Source of the DNA: an uncultured Erysipelotrichaceae bacterium | GTDB taxonomy: Bacteria; Bacillota_I; Bacilli_A; RFN20; CAG-288 | Length of the DNA: 11,491 nucleotides | Assembly (NCBI GenBank): GCA_902771745.1 | Contig: CACXYG010000026.1 | Span: forward strand, 3,537 to 15,027 | Direction of reading: 5' to 3' | Shown: piece by piece, positions 5,750-11,491 of the stretch | How positions within the stretch are numbered: the stretch's first letter is position 1 | Layout of the letters: every line of letters starts with the position of its first letter | Notes under the pieces: generated by a model | Seen by the model: only the letters and a program-made list of their open reading frames with translations | Told to the model about the DNA's origin: nothing | Database searches by the model: none | Position numbers and translations under genes: made by a program

Positions 5750-7741
5750 ATGGCAGAAACACAAGCTAAGAAGTCTGTCTTCGAGACGCCATTGCTCTCT
5801 ACTAAGATCAAATCTAGTAGTGTCAAGTTGTTCCCAGAAACTGCTGTCGGTTATTTATTGGGTCCAATGTTAGCAATGATTGCTAATGGTGTCGTCAATG
5901 CGTTTTTAGTTCAGTATTGGGATAAGGTCCTTGACTTAGGTACCTGGGCCCCGGTCTTCGAAACAATTTTACCAATTGTTTCCGCTATCATCATTATTAT
6001 CGGTAACTTGTTTGTCGGTAAGTTGATGAATAAAAAGCCATCTATTGCTGGTAAGGCTAGACCACTTATTCTCTTAGGCTTACCAATCATCGCTGTCGCC
6101 TTATTAGTCTTATTCATGGTTCCATTCCCAGAAGGAGCTACACTGGAAAATCCAAGTGCTCTCGCCATGATTATGGTCGCTATTGGTTATAACTTGTATT
6201 ATGCCATTGCCTGGCCATTCTACTACACTGCTCATTCCGCTTTAGTCAACGTTTCTACCAGAGATGGTTCTAAGCGTTCTCTCTTAGCCACTGCTTCTAA
6301 CGCTGCTCAGTTAGGTGCTGCTGGTTTAGCCGGTATGGTCGGTCCTTTCATTATTGACTTGCTCAACTTATTACCACAGCTTGGTTATGATGCCAATGGC
6401 ACCTTGATCACCAACGAATATGGTAAGATGCTTGAAGGTTATGATTCTTCTCAGGTTGTCACCTGGACGAATGCTGAATCCGTTATCAGAGCTGAAGCCA
6501 ACGGCAAGTGGTTCATCATCATGATCATCATGATCGTCGCTCTTGTCTTAGGTTGTTTGATGGAATACTACTTCACCCGTGAAAGAATTACGGAAGAACA
6601 GGTTAAACTTGCCAAGGCCAATCCAGAAGCCGTTGTCAAGGATACCAAGAAAGCCAGTATGTCTGAACAGATCAAGATCTGTTTACACGACAAATATTGG
6701 TGGTTCATCATCATCTTCTACTTCTTATATCAGTTTGGTGGTATGTTCAAAAACAATTCCGGTACTTGGTTCTCTCAGGCCTTTACTGGTGGTACTTCTA
6801 TCTCCGGTCTTATCAATGCTGTCGGTGCTATCCCAACTGCTGCAGGTATGGCTGTTATCTGGCCTCTTGCTAATAAGTTTGGTAAAGCCAATTCTATCAA
6901 AGTCGGTGGCTTTGCCGCCTTCTTACTCGGCTGTATCGGTTTCACTGTCTTGATCCCAGGCTTGAATACTGCTGCTATCTCCGGTATCTCTGTTGCTGCT
7001 TTCTGCTTAAAGGCCTTAGGTACTGTCCCAGCTATGTACATCTCCATGGCTCTTATGTCCAACGTCTTGGAACATCAGGAAGCCTTATATGGTAAGAGAA
7101 CTGACGGCTTCACTATGGCTGTTTACGGCTCCATCATGGTCTCCATGGCTGGTGTCGCCAACGGTATCATCGTCGGTCTCAAGTCTGCCTTCCCTGCCGA
7201 AATGCAGAAGGGCTTAATGACTGCCTTATTCTTCGGTGTTGAATCTGTCTGCTACTTGATCATCGGTCTCATGTTCTTAGGCATGAACGTTGAAAAGTTC
7301 TCCAAGTTCGATCAGAAGGCTATCGTCGCTGACCAGAAGGCTCAGGTCCTTGCTGAAGGCGGTGAATGGATTGAACCAGAAGAAAGAGCTAGACTCGAAG
7401 AAGAAGAAAACGCTAGATTAGTTGAAGAAGCTCGTGTCAACCAGTTAAAGATTGACTGCGAAAAGAAGGGTCTCAATTTCGAAGAAGAAAACAACAAGTA
7501 TCTTGCCGCCAAGGCTGAAGCCGATAAGGCTGCTGCTGCTAAGAAGGCTGACGCGGAAGCCAAGAAGGCTGCCAAGGAAGCTGAAAAGAAGGCTGCTTAT
7601 GATGCTTTACCAGCTGACCAGAAGGCCGCTATCGAAGCCAAGAAGGCCGCTAAGGCTGAAAAGCTTGCTGCTGCTGAAGCTGAAACTGAAAAAGAATTTG
7701 AAGCCTTAAGAGCTGCTACTGCTGCTGCTCGCGCTATCTAA
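5750..7741 (+). CDS. GPH-family (glycoside-pentoside-hexuronide:cation) MFS symporter with long charged C-terminal tail
   Basis: An integral membrane sugar:cation symporter of the MFS_2/GPH type; the substrate cannot be read from the sequence. About twelve hydrophobic segments lie between residues 30 and 510, starting with GYLLGPMLAMIANGVVNAFL. GPH-like features include YAIAWPFYYTAHSALVNVSTRDGSKRSLLATASN (about residues 150-185) and the central cytosolic loop ending in KICLHDKYWWFIIIFYF. A polar loop of about 45 residues (near 210-255, containing GYDANGTLITNEYG) is longer than usual. GPH proteins usually have about 450-500 residues. Here about 150 further residues (about 512-663) form a cytosolic tail: first Glu-rich (EPEERARLEEEENARL), then Ala/Lys/Glu low complexity, probably helical or coiled coil. 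GGAGG six bases upstream fixes the start. No glycosidase or kinase gene is adjacent. It is transcribed alone, from a structured leader to a strong terminator. Confidence 0.88.
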   Translation: MAETQAKKSVFETPLLSTKIKSSSVKLFPETAVGYLLGPMLAMIANGVVNAFLVQYWDKVLDLGTWAPVFETILPIVSAIIIIIGNLFVGKLMNKKPSIAGKARPLILLGLPIIAVALLVLFMVPFPEGATLENPSALAMIMVAIGYNLYYAIAWPFYYTAHSALVNVSTRDGSKRSLLATASNAAQLGAAGLAGMVGPFIIDLLNLLPQLGYDANGTLITNEYGKMLEGYDSSQVVTWTNAESVIRAEANGKWFIIMIIMIVALVLGCLMEYYFTRERITEEQVKLAKANPEAVVKDTKKASMSEQIKICLHDKYWWFIIIFYFLYQFGGMFKNNSGTWFSQAFTGGTSISGLINAVGAIPTAAGMAVIWPLANKFGKANSIKVGGFAAFLLGCIGFTVLIPGLNTAAISGISVAAFCLKALGTVPAMYISMALMSNVLEHQEALYGKRTDGFTMAVYGSIMVSMAGVANGIIVGLKSAFPAEMQKGLMTALFFGVESVCYLIIGLMFLGMNVEKFSKFDQKAIVADQKAQVLAEGGEWIEPEERARLEEEENARLVEEARVNQLKIDCEKKGLNFEEENNKYLAAKAEADKAAAAKKADAEAKKAAKEAEKKAAYDALPADQKAAIEAKKAAKAEKLAAAEAETEKEFEALRAATAAARAI

Positions 7742-7757
7742 CTTTCTAAGTGAAAAT

Positions 7758-7792
7758 AAAGTCTCGATTCCTTGTGAGTCGAGACTTTTTTT
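7758..7792 (+). terminator. Intrinsic terminator of the GPH transporter gene
   Basis: AAGTCTCGA (7759-7767) pairs with TCGAGACTT (7779-7787) around an 11-base loop, followed by seven T (7786-7792). It lies 17 bases after the stop codon. Confidence 0.93.
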
Positions 7793-7798
7793 GTCGAT

Positions 7799-7829
7799 AA
7801 AAAACTGCCAGGCACAGAGCCTGACAGTT
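7799..7829 (-). terminator. Intrinsic terminator of the 3-hydroxyacyl-CoA dehydrogenase gene
   Basis: ACTGCCAGGC (7804-7813) and GCCTGACAGT (7819-7828) form a 10 bp stem with a 5-base loop. The one imperfect position is a G-U wobble in the minus-strand RNA but a C-A mismatch in the plus-strand RNA, so the element is built for the minus strand. Six A on the plus strand (7799-7804) give the U tail. It stands 6 bases from the plus-strand terminator, separating the convergent transcripts. Confidence 0.92.
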
Positions 7830-7840
7830 CGTAATCTGAT

Positions 7841-8812
7841 TTAGTACTTGTAGAAACCTTCACCAGCAGCTTTACCAAGCTTACCCTGGTCGATCTTTTC
7901 CTTAAGCATGGCGGCAATCGCCTTGAAGTTATAAGGAAGCATCATCTTCTTTAATAATGGTTTGATGAGACCTGGGACCTTCTGATATTTCTCAATGATG
8001 TTATAAGCGGTAGTTAAACCGACAACATCGATGATCTCGAATGGACCTCTTGGAGAACCAGTACCTAATTTCCAAGCCTTATCGACACTGGCTGGATCAG
8101 AGACGCCGTTGGCGACAAGATCCATACCGCAAAGAAGGAATGGAACTAATAAGGAATTGAGAAGATAACCGCTCTTTTCCTTTAAAACTGGAACTGGAAT
8201 CATGCTGATTTCATTAGCGAATTCCATAACATCAGCAAAGACATTTGGATCGGTAGCTTCCTGAGCCATGACTTCGGCTAAGTTCTGTTTCCAGATGTGG
8301 TTGGCAAAATGTAAGGAGCAATACTTTTCAGGACGGCCCGTAAACTTAGCAAATGTGGAAGGTAAGAGGGTGGAGGAGTTGGTGACAATGACAGTCTTTT
8401 CCTTTAAGACTGGAGCAAGTTTCTTATAGAAGGCAATCTTTTCATCGGTAATTTCAGCCATGGATTCGATGATCAAGTCAGCATCTTCACAAGCCTTAGC
8501 TAAGTCTAATTCCAACTTGATGTTCTTATAAGCGTTTTCCGACTGCTCTAAGCATTTAGCAGCGTTGAAGTGTTCTTCATCGATGGCAAGACCTTTGCAC
8601 CAATTGGCTGGGGATTTACCTTCTGGAGTATCCATCAAAGCGATTGCTTTACGATATTCTTCTCTTAAAGCATCGAGCTTTGGCTGGGTTCTAGTGATAC
8701 TGCCTTGGCTTCTTAACCAGATCGTAACTTCTTTGCCAGAATAAGCGGCCTGATAGGCAATCTGACTACCTAAGACACCACCACCGGCGACGACAACTTT
8801 ATTAAAAGTCAT
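7841..8812 (-). CDS. 3-hydroxyacyl-CoA dehydrogenase (3-hydroxybutyryl-CoA dehydrogenase-like)
   Basis: A 323-residue cytosolic NAD-dependent dehydrogenase of the HAD family, which interconverts 3-hydroxyacyl-CoA and 3-oxoacyl-CoA. The N-terminal Rossmann domain has GGGVLG (Gly10, Gly12, Gly15). The catalytic His168 is in LHFANH and Glu180 in NLAEVM, with the same 12-residue spacing as the His-Glu pair of the classic enzyme. The C-terminal helical domain has SGYLLNSLLVP and GSPRGPFEIIDVVGL. The family's HFxNP motif reads HFANH here: the Asn is kept and the Pro lost. The frame is open to an ATG at 8908, but the start at 8812 is chosen for three reasons: homology begins right there (MTFNKVVVAGGG), GAGG lies 8 bases upstream, and a strong promoter occupies 8834-8862. 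No thiolase, crotonase or acyl-CoA dehydrogenase gene is adjacent, so a complete butyrate or beta-oxidation pathway cannot be inferred. The true substrate may be a different hydroxyacid. Confidence 0.9.
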   Translation of the reverse strand: MTFNKVVVAGGGVLGSQIAYQAAYSGKEVTIWLRSQGSITRTQPKLDALREEYRKAIALMDTPEGKSPANWCKGLAIDEEHFNAAKCLEQSENAYKNIKLELDLAKACEDADLIIESMAEITDEKIAFYKKLAPVLKEKTVIVTNSSTLLPSTFAKFTGRPEKYCSLHFANHIWKQNLAEVMAQEATDPNVFADVMEFANEISMIPVPVLKEKSGYLLNSLLVPFLLCGMDLVANGVSDPASVDKAWKLGTGSPRGPFEIIDVVGLTTAYNIIEKYQKVPGLIKPLLKKMMLPYNFKAIAAMLKEKIDQGKLGKAAGEGFYKY

Positions 8813-8833
8813 GTTTAATACCTCACGAAGAAG

Positions 8834-8862
8834 ATTATAGATAAATAAAGACATTAGTTCAA
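8834..8862 (-). promoter_or_regulatory. Promoter of the 3-hydroxyacyl-CoA dehydrogenase gene
   Basis: Reading the minus strand, TTGAAC (8862-8857) and a perfect TATAAT (8839-8834) are 17 bases apart. Transcription would start near 8827, leaving an untranslated leader of about 15 bases containing GAGG (8824-8821). This also rules out the longer open frame starting at 8908. Confidence 0.82.
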
Positions 8863-8878
8863 TACCAAATGTAAGCGG

Positions 8879-8934
8879 TTTGCAAATTCTTTTAAATGGT
8901 TTCAACAATCACTTTAAAATATGCAATTTATAAT
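8879..8934. repeat. TGCAA-type motifs and AT-rich short repeats upstream of the dehydrogenase promoter
   Basis: TTTGCAAATT (8879-8888) and TATGCAATTTAT (about 8920-8931) resemble the direct repeat found before the GPH transporter and lie 41 bases apart. A tandem TAATTAG (about 8931-8944) follows. They could be binding sites for a shared regulator. In DNA this AT-rich the evidence is weak. Confidence 0.25.
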
Positions 8935-8965
8935 TAGTAATTAGACACCACGAATTTGAAATTTG

Positions 8966-9006
8966 TGAGAAAAGTAAAAGAGTGGTCATCATATTTGACC
9001 ACTCTT
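8966..9006 (-). terminator. Intrinsic terminator of the VUT-SDR operon
   Basis: AAGAGTGGTCA (8978-8988) and TGACCACTCTT (8996-9006) make a perfect 11 bp stem with a 7-base loop. On the minus strand it is followed by a T-rich tail (TTTACTTTTCTC). It lies 27 bases after the stop of the short-chain dehydrogenase gene. Confidence 0.87.
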
Positions 9007-9032
9007 AAGCAATATTTGATAAACTGCTAAAC

Positions 9033-9698
9033 TTATTCAAAATCAGGCCAGACAAAGGTGCAGTTCAAGTCTTTTTCACCATTGTCAATCAAGATGTCCT
9101 GACCTGAACAGGATTTGTTGATGACGGTTAAGAAATAAACCCAAGCAGCCACTTCATCTACATCCATCCATTTCTTTAAAGGGGTGACTTTCATGATGTC
9201 ATTCCACAAATTCTCATCCTTCATGACATCATCATTTAAGGAAGTGATGACACCGCCAAGAGAGATGGAATTACAAGTGGCCTTATACTTCTTTGCAAGT
9301 CTCCAGGCGACATTCTTCATATAAGAGAGTAAACCACCTTTGGAGGCGGAGTAAGCAGCAAATTCAAATCCCGTATGAGCGCTCGCACTCGCATTGATCA
9401 AGACAGATTTGATCTTGTTCTGAAACGCATATTTCTCAATGATATTCATGCTGCCTATGAGATTGACAGCAATATCATCTTGCCCATTCTGAACACCGGC
9501 ATTAGAAAAGATGATTTCGACATCTTCAATTTCAGGAAGATGTTCTTTATCTCTGACATCGATGACATAATGATGATAGTTTTTATGTTGGATACTGGCT
9601 TCTTTGATATCAAGACCAGTAACTTCATACCCTTTATCTAAGAAGTACTTGCTGACCGCAAGACCAATACCCGAACTAGAACCGGTGATCAAAACCAT
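9033..9698 (-). CDS. Short-chain dehydrogenase/reductase (SDR), classical type
   Basis: A 221-residue cytosolic NAD(P)-dependent oxidoreductase. It has the cofactor motif TGSSSGIG (residues 5-12), an Asp at the end of the second strand (Asp30, suggesting NAD over NADP), SNAG (65-68), Asn79, Ser104 in INASASAH, and YSASK with Tyr116 and Lys120. The catalytic Asn-Ser-Tyr-Lys set is therefore complete. It is somewhat shorter than the usual 250 residues, mainly because of a compact middle region. The C-terminus (GEKDLNCTFVWPDFE) resembles, from memory, SDR proteins of lactobacilli and related bacteria often labelled 3-oxoacyl-ACP reductase; the true substrate is unknown. The ATG lies 2 bases after the stop of the VUT gene, and its GGAGG (plus-strand CCTCC, 9706-9710) is within that gene's last codons, so the two genes are co-transcribed and probably translationally coupled. 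Confidence 0.9.
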   Translation of the reverse strand: MVLITGSSSGIGLAVSKYFLDKGYEVTGLDIKEASIQHKNYHHYVIDVRDKEHLPEIEDVEIIFSNAGVQNGQDDIAVNLIGSMNIIEKYAFQNKIKSVLINASASAHTGFEFAAYSASKGGLLSYMKNVAWRLAKKYKATCNSISLGGVITSLNDDVMKDENLWNDIMKVTPLKKWMDVDEVAAWVYFLTVINKSCSGQDILIDNGEKDLNCTFVWPDFE

Positions 9699-9700
9699 AA

Positions 9701-10480
9701 TTAGGCCTCCAAAGTCTGAGCAGGAGTAGAGTTGTTATTACTATTATTATTCTTTAAAGATTCGCGGAAAGCAAAATAATCGTTACCGACACCATCTCTT
9801 TCCCATCTCTTACAGACATGATAACCGATAGGAGAGAAGATGACTTCGGCAAGAAGTTCAGCAACCGCACCCGTGATAGCAGCCATGAGGCACTGTAAGA
9901 ACGTCCAAGCGGATTCTGGACCCCAGAAGATTGGGGCGAAGACCATAAAGGTCAAAAGGGCAAAGACCAAATTGTCGACAAACTGACCGATGAAAGTAGA
10001 GACATAACTTCTGGTGAAGAAAGCAAGTCTACCATCAGGATTCTTCTTGAAGGTCTGACCGATACCCCAGTTGAGGAAGTTATTGACGATACCGGATAAC
10101 AAGAAGGCGATGGTGGAAGAAAGAAGGATGAACCAGGTACCACCAAAGATGGTGTTAAAGCCAGTGTAGTCATCCTCGGTTGGAATGATGGCGATCAAGA
10201 AGAAGATCAAGGAAGCAAATAAGTTCGTCAAGATGGCAAAGACATTGATCTTATTCGCTGCAACTGGACCATATCTTCTGACGATCATATCCATGGTAAG
10301 GAAGGCTAGCCAGGAGACAAAGAAACCACCATCCAAAGCAAGCCAGGCGAGGTTGACGACCGTCTTATTAGCAAGAAGGTTCATGACGACGACGGAGAGA
10401 ATAAAGAAAGCGACGACAGGAGAGGGGATAGAACGTAAGAGCATTCTCATATCGAGAATCCAACTTTTGATTTTTTGCAT
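9701..10480 (-). CDS. VUT-family membrane protein (queuosine precursor transporter-like, YhhQ/PF02592)
   Basis: A 259-residue membrane protein with about six hydrophobic segments, e.g. PVVAFFILSVVVMNLLA, GGFFVSWLAFLTMDMIV and VFAILTNLFASLIFFLIA. It shows the VUT pattern: an acidic residue after the second segment followed by RRYGPVAANK, and later RSYVSTFIGQFVDNLVFALLTF. The characterised E. coli member YhhQ imports queuosine precursors; most members are untested, so substrate here is inference. It ends in an Asn-rich polar tail (KNNNSNNNS). The frame is open to an ATG at 10546, but AAAGGAG (10491-10497) lies 10 bases before the ATG at 10478-10480, so I start there. An ATG at 10487-10489 is too close to the ribosome binding site (1 base). 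It has its own promoter and a structured leader, and is coupled to the SDR gene downstream. Confidence 0.8.
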   Translation of the reverse strand: MQKIKSWILDMRMLLRSIPSPVVAFFILSVVVMNLLANKTVVNLAWLALDGGFFVSWLAFLTMDMIVRRYGPVAANKINVFAILTNLFASLIFFLIAIIPTEDDYTGFNTIFGGTWFILLSSTIAFLLSGIVNNFLNWGIGQTFKKNPDGRLAFFTRSYVSTFIGQFVDNLVFALLTFMVFAPIFWGPESAWTFLQCLMAAITGAVAELLAEVIFSPIGYHVCKRWERDGVGNDYFAFRESLKNNNSNNNSTPAQTLEA

Positions 10481-10517
10481 GTAGAACATGCTCCTTTCTA
10501 TTGCCAGAGAGGATTTC

Positions 10518-10578
10518 TTGGAAAGGTGGAAAAAGAAAATGGGCACCTTTCCAAAAACAAAAGGCGCCCATAGAATGG
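10518..10578 (-). terminator. Leader terminator/attenuator before the VUT gene, with overlapping alternative hairpin
   Basis: In the minus-strand RNA ATGGGCGCCTTT (10571-10560) pairs with AAAGGTGCCCAT (10550-10539), 12 bp with one G-U wobble, followed by TTTTCTTTTT (10538-10529): an intrinsic terminator inside the leader. A second perfect 11 bp stem, TTGGAAAGGTG (10554-10544) with CACCTTTCCAA (10528-10518), shares seven bases of the first stem's 3' arm and has the U tract in its loop, so the two cannot form together. A small CCAT/ATGG hairpin (10578-10568) also competes with the terminator's 5' arm. The layout is that of transcription attenuation. Confidence 0.75.
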
Positions 10579-10586
10579 TACGAGTT

Positions 10587-10633
10587 TTGTTCCTGGTTTT
10601 GATTAGAGACAGGATGGCAACAACGAACTGTCT
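10587..10633 (-). promoter_or_regulatory. Candidate pseudoknotted sensor domain in the VUT leader
   Basis: Between the promoter and the leader terminator, minus-strand RNA AGACAG (10633-10628) pairs with CTGTCT (10612-10607). The 15-base loop contains TTGTTGCC (10623-10616), which can pair with GGAACAA (10593-10587) if one G bulges out, giving an H-type pseudoknot. Another possible stem, TCCTG/CAGGA, overlaps it. The sequence does not fit my recollection of preQ1-I or preQ1-II. A sensor role is inference from position and complementarity. Confidence 0.35.
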
Positions 10634-10653
10634 TGGATATAATCCGGGTTAAA

Positions 10654-10682
10654 ATTTTAGCAAAGATGAAAGATAAGAGCAA
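10654..10682 (-). promoter_or_regulatory. Promoter of the VUT-SDR operon
   Basis: On the minus strand TTGCTC (10682-10677) and TAAAAT (10659-10654) are 17 bases apart, and the -10 box has the extended TG one base ahead (TGCTAAAAT). Transcription would start near 10647, leaving a leader of about 165 bases. Confidence 0.65.
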
Positions 10683-10708
10683 TCAAATTTATAAGAAATA
10701 GAAAGTTT

Positions 10709-11491
10709 TTAATTGAATTGTGACGAATACATGGAATAATAGAAGCCTTTTTTGTTCATCAGGGCTTCATGATTACCAGTCTCAATGACATGACCGTCTT
10801 TTAAGACTAAGATGAGATTTGCCTTCTGAATGGTCGATAGACGGTGTGCGATGACAATGGAAGTGTGATCCTTCATCATGGTATCAAAGGCATCGGTGAT
10901 GAGTTTTTCAGTTCTGGTATCGACATTGGAAGTCGCTTCATCCAGGATGACGATATCCGGTGCAAGAAGCATGACTCTAGCAATCGTTAACATCTGACGT
11001 TCACCCTCAGATAAGCCTTCTTTGGCAGAGACCAGAGTATCATAACCTCTAGGAAGGGTGTTGATGAAAGTATCCGCATGGGCTTTCTTACAAGCTTCCT
11101 TGACTTCTTCATCAGTAGCATCTGGTTTTGCATAACGGACATTTTCCATGACACTACCAGAGAAGATCCATGTCTCCTGTAAGACCATACCGAAGTTAGA
11201 GCGAAGGGAGGATTTCTTGATTTCAGTACCCGGGATGCCATTGTATAAAATAGCACCCTTGGTTGGATCATAGAAACGCATAAGAACGTTGATCAAAGTA
11301 GATTTACCAGCGCCAGTTGGACCGACAATGGCGACCGATTCTCCTTTATGAATCGTCTCATTGAAGTCTTCAATCAACTTCTGCTCTGGTTCATAAGCAA
11401 ACCACATCTGATCAAACTTCATCTCTGTGATGTTACTTACTTGCTTATTGCCTTCATCAATATCTTCATCTTTGTTGAGGAAGTCATTGAT
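10709..11491 (-). CDS. ABC transporter, ATP-binding/permease protein, C-terminal part (partial)
   Basis: The gene enters from the right edge, so only its last 260 codons are visible. The frame continues upstream of the ATG at 11422 without a stop (23 more codons, INDFLNKDEDIDEG...), so that ATG is internal. The visible part is a complete nucleotide-binding domain: the A-loop region MWFAYEP, Walker A GPTGAGKST, Q-loop in GMVLQETWIF, signature LSEGERQ, Walker B IVILDEATSNVD, and the H-loop in VIAHRLST. The 'EMKFDQMWFAYEP' entry after an acidic linker is typical of MdlB/LmrA/MsbA-like exporters, in which one chain carries six membrane helices followed by the ATPase and works as a homo- or heterodimer at the plasma membrane. 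The signature has Glu-Gly-Glu-Arg rather than Gly-Gly-Gln, a known variation in such exporters. The substrate is unknown. No terminator is seen between its stop and the VUT promoter. Confidence 0.93.
   Translation of the reverse strand: MNDFLNKDEDIDEGNKQVSNITEMKFDQMWFAYEPEQKLIEDFNETIHKGESVAIVGPTGAGKSTLINVLMRFYDPTKGAILYNGIPGTEIKKSSLRSNFGMVLQETWIFSGSVMENVRYAKPDATDEEVKEACKKAHADTFINTLPRGYDTLVSAKEGLSEGERQMLTIARVMLLAPDIVILDEATSNVDTRTEKLITDAFDTMMKDHTSIVIAHRLSTIQKANLILVLKDGHVIETGNHEALMNKKGFYYSMYSSQFN

Noticed and set aside
7342..7709. Ser/Ala-rich and Arg/Leu-rich frames opposite or alongside the transporter tail
   Set aside because: They are frame shadows of the low-complexity GCT/AAG/GAA-rich coding sequence.
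8813..8908. Longer N-terminus for the 3-hydroxyacyl-CoA dehydrogenase, starting at 8908
   Set aside because: The extra 32 residues precede the Rossmann motif with no family counterpart, a perfect -10 and a good -35 lie inside this stretch, and the ATG at 8812 has GAGG at the right distance.
10481..10546. Longer N-terminus for the VUT protein, starting at 10546, or the ATG at 10489
   Set aside because: The AAAGGAG at 10491-10497 would lie inside the long version and only 1 base from the 10489 ATG; it is 10 bases from the 10480 ATG. The long version also overlaps the leader hairpins.
10481..10660. Clear preQ1-I or preQ1-II riboswitch before the VUT gene
   Set aside because: The short 5 bp stem TCCTG/CAGGA with an A-rich tail superficially resembles preQ1-I, but the loop and tail cannot form its pseudoknot. 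The 11 bp hairpin near the ribosome binding site superficially resembles preQ1-II, but only wobble-rich pairing to the SD is possible. Kept as an unassigned candidate.
1..11491. tRNA, rRNA, CRISPR array, insertion sequence, prophage or attachment site
   Set aside because: No cloverleaf, regularly spaced long repeats, transposase motif, terminal inverted repeats or integrase was seen on either strand.

Overview
The window looks like chromosomal DNA of a low-GC Gram-positive bacterium of the Firmicutes/Bacilli type. I lean towards an Erysipelotrichia-like or related gut lineage, but only weakly. Reasons: AGGAG-type ribosome binding sites close to most starts, TATAAT-like promoters, many intrinsic terminators, alaS followed directly by ruvX, and a GPH-family sugar transporter. 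All eleven visible stop codons are TAA or TAG, and the reading frames are intact under the standard code.

Layout. Positions 1-547 hold the end of a probable FAD-dependent oxidoreductase gene and a DUF1667 iron-sulfur protein gene, a pair usually found with glycerol-3-phosphate oxidation genes, closed by a strong terminator. A lone PemK/MazF-like gene (563-1243, minus) runs back into that terminator. A divergent unrecognised acidic protein gene follows (1348-2169). Then comes the housekeeping pair alaS-ruvX (2311-5363), overlapping by one base and ending in a terminator. After a 386-base intergenic region with a structured leader, a GPH-type MFS symporter with an unusual charged alanine-rich tail fills 5750-7741.

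From 7758 to 7829 two back-to-back terminators separate the plus-strand block from a minus-strand block. The minus block, read right to left, contains the C-terminal part of an ABC exporter (10709 to the window edge), a promoter and a structured attenuator-like leader, a VUT-family (queuosine-precursor-transporter-like) membrane protein gene, a short-chain dehydrogenase gene tightly coupled to it, a terminator, and a 3-hydroxyacyl-CoA dehydrogenase gene with its own promoter.

The most interesting material is non-coding. (1) The leader of the VUT gene has a textbook intrinsic terminator, an overlapping alternative hairpin and a possible upstream pseudoknot, as expected for a riboswitch or attenuator. 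I could not match it to a known preQ1 class. (2) The leader of the GPH transporter has several mutually exclusive pairings, one of which covers the ribosome binding site. Both are inferences from base complementarity only. No CRISPR array, tRNA, rRNA or insertion sequence is visible.
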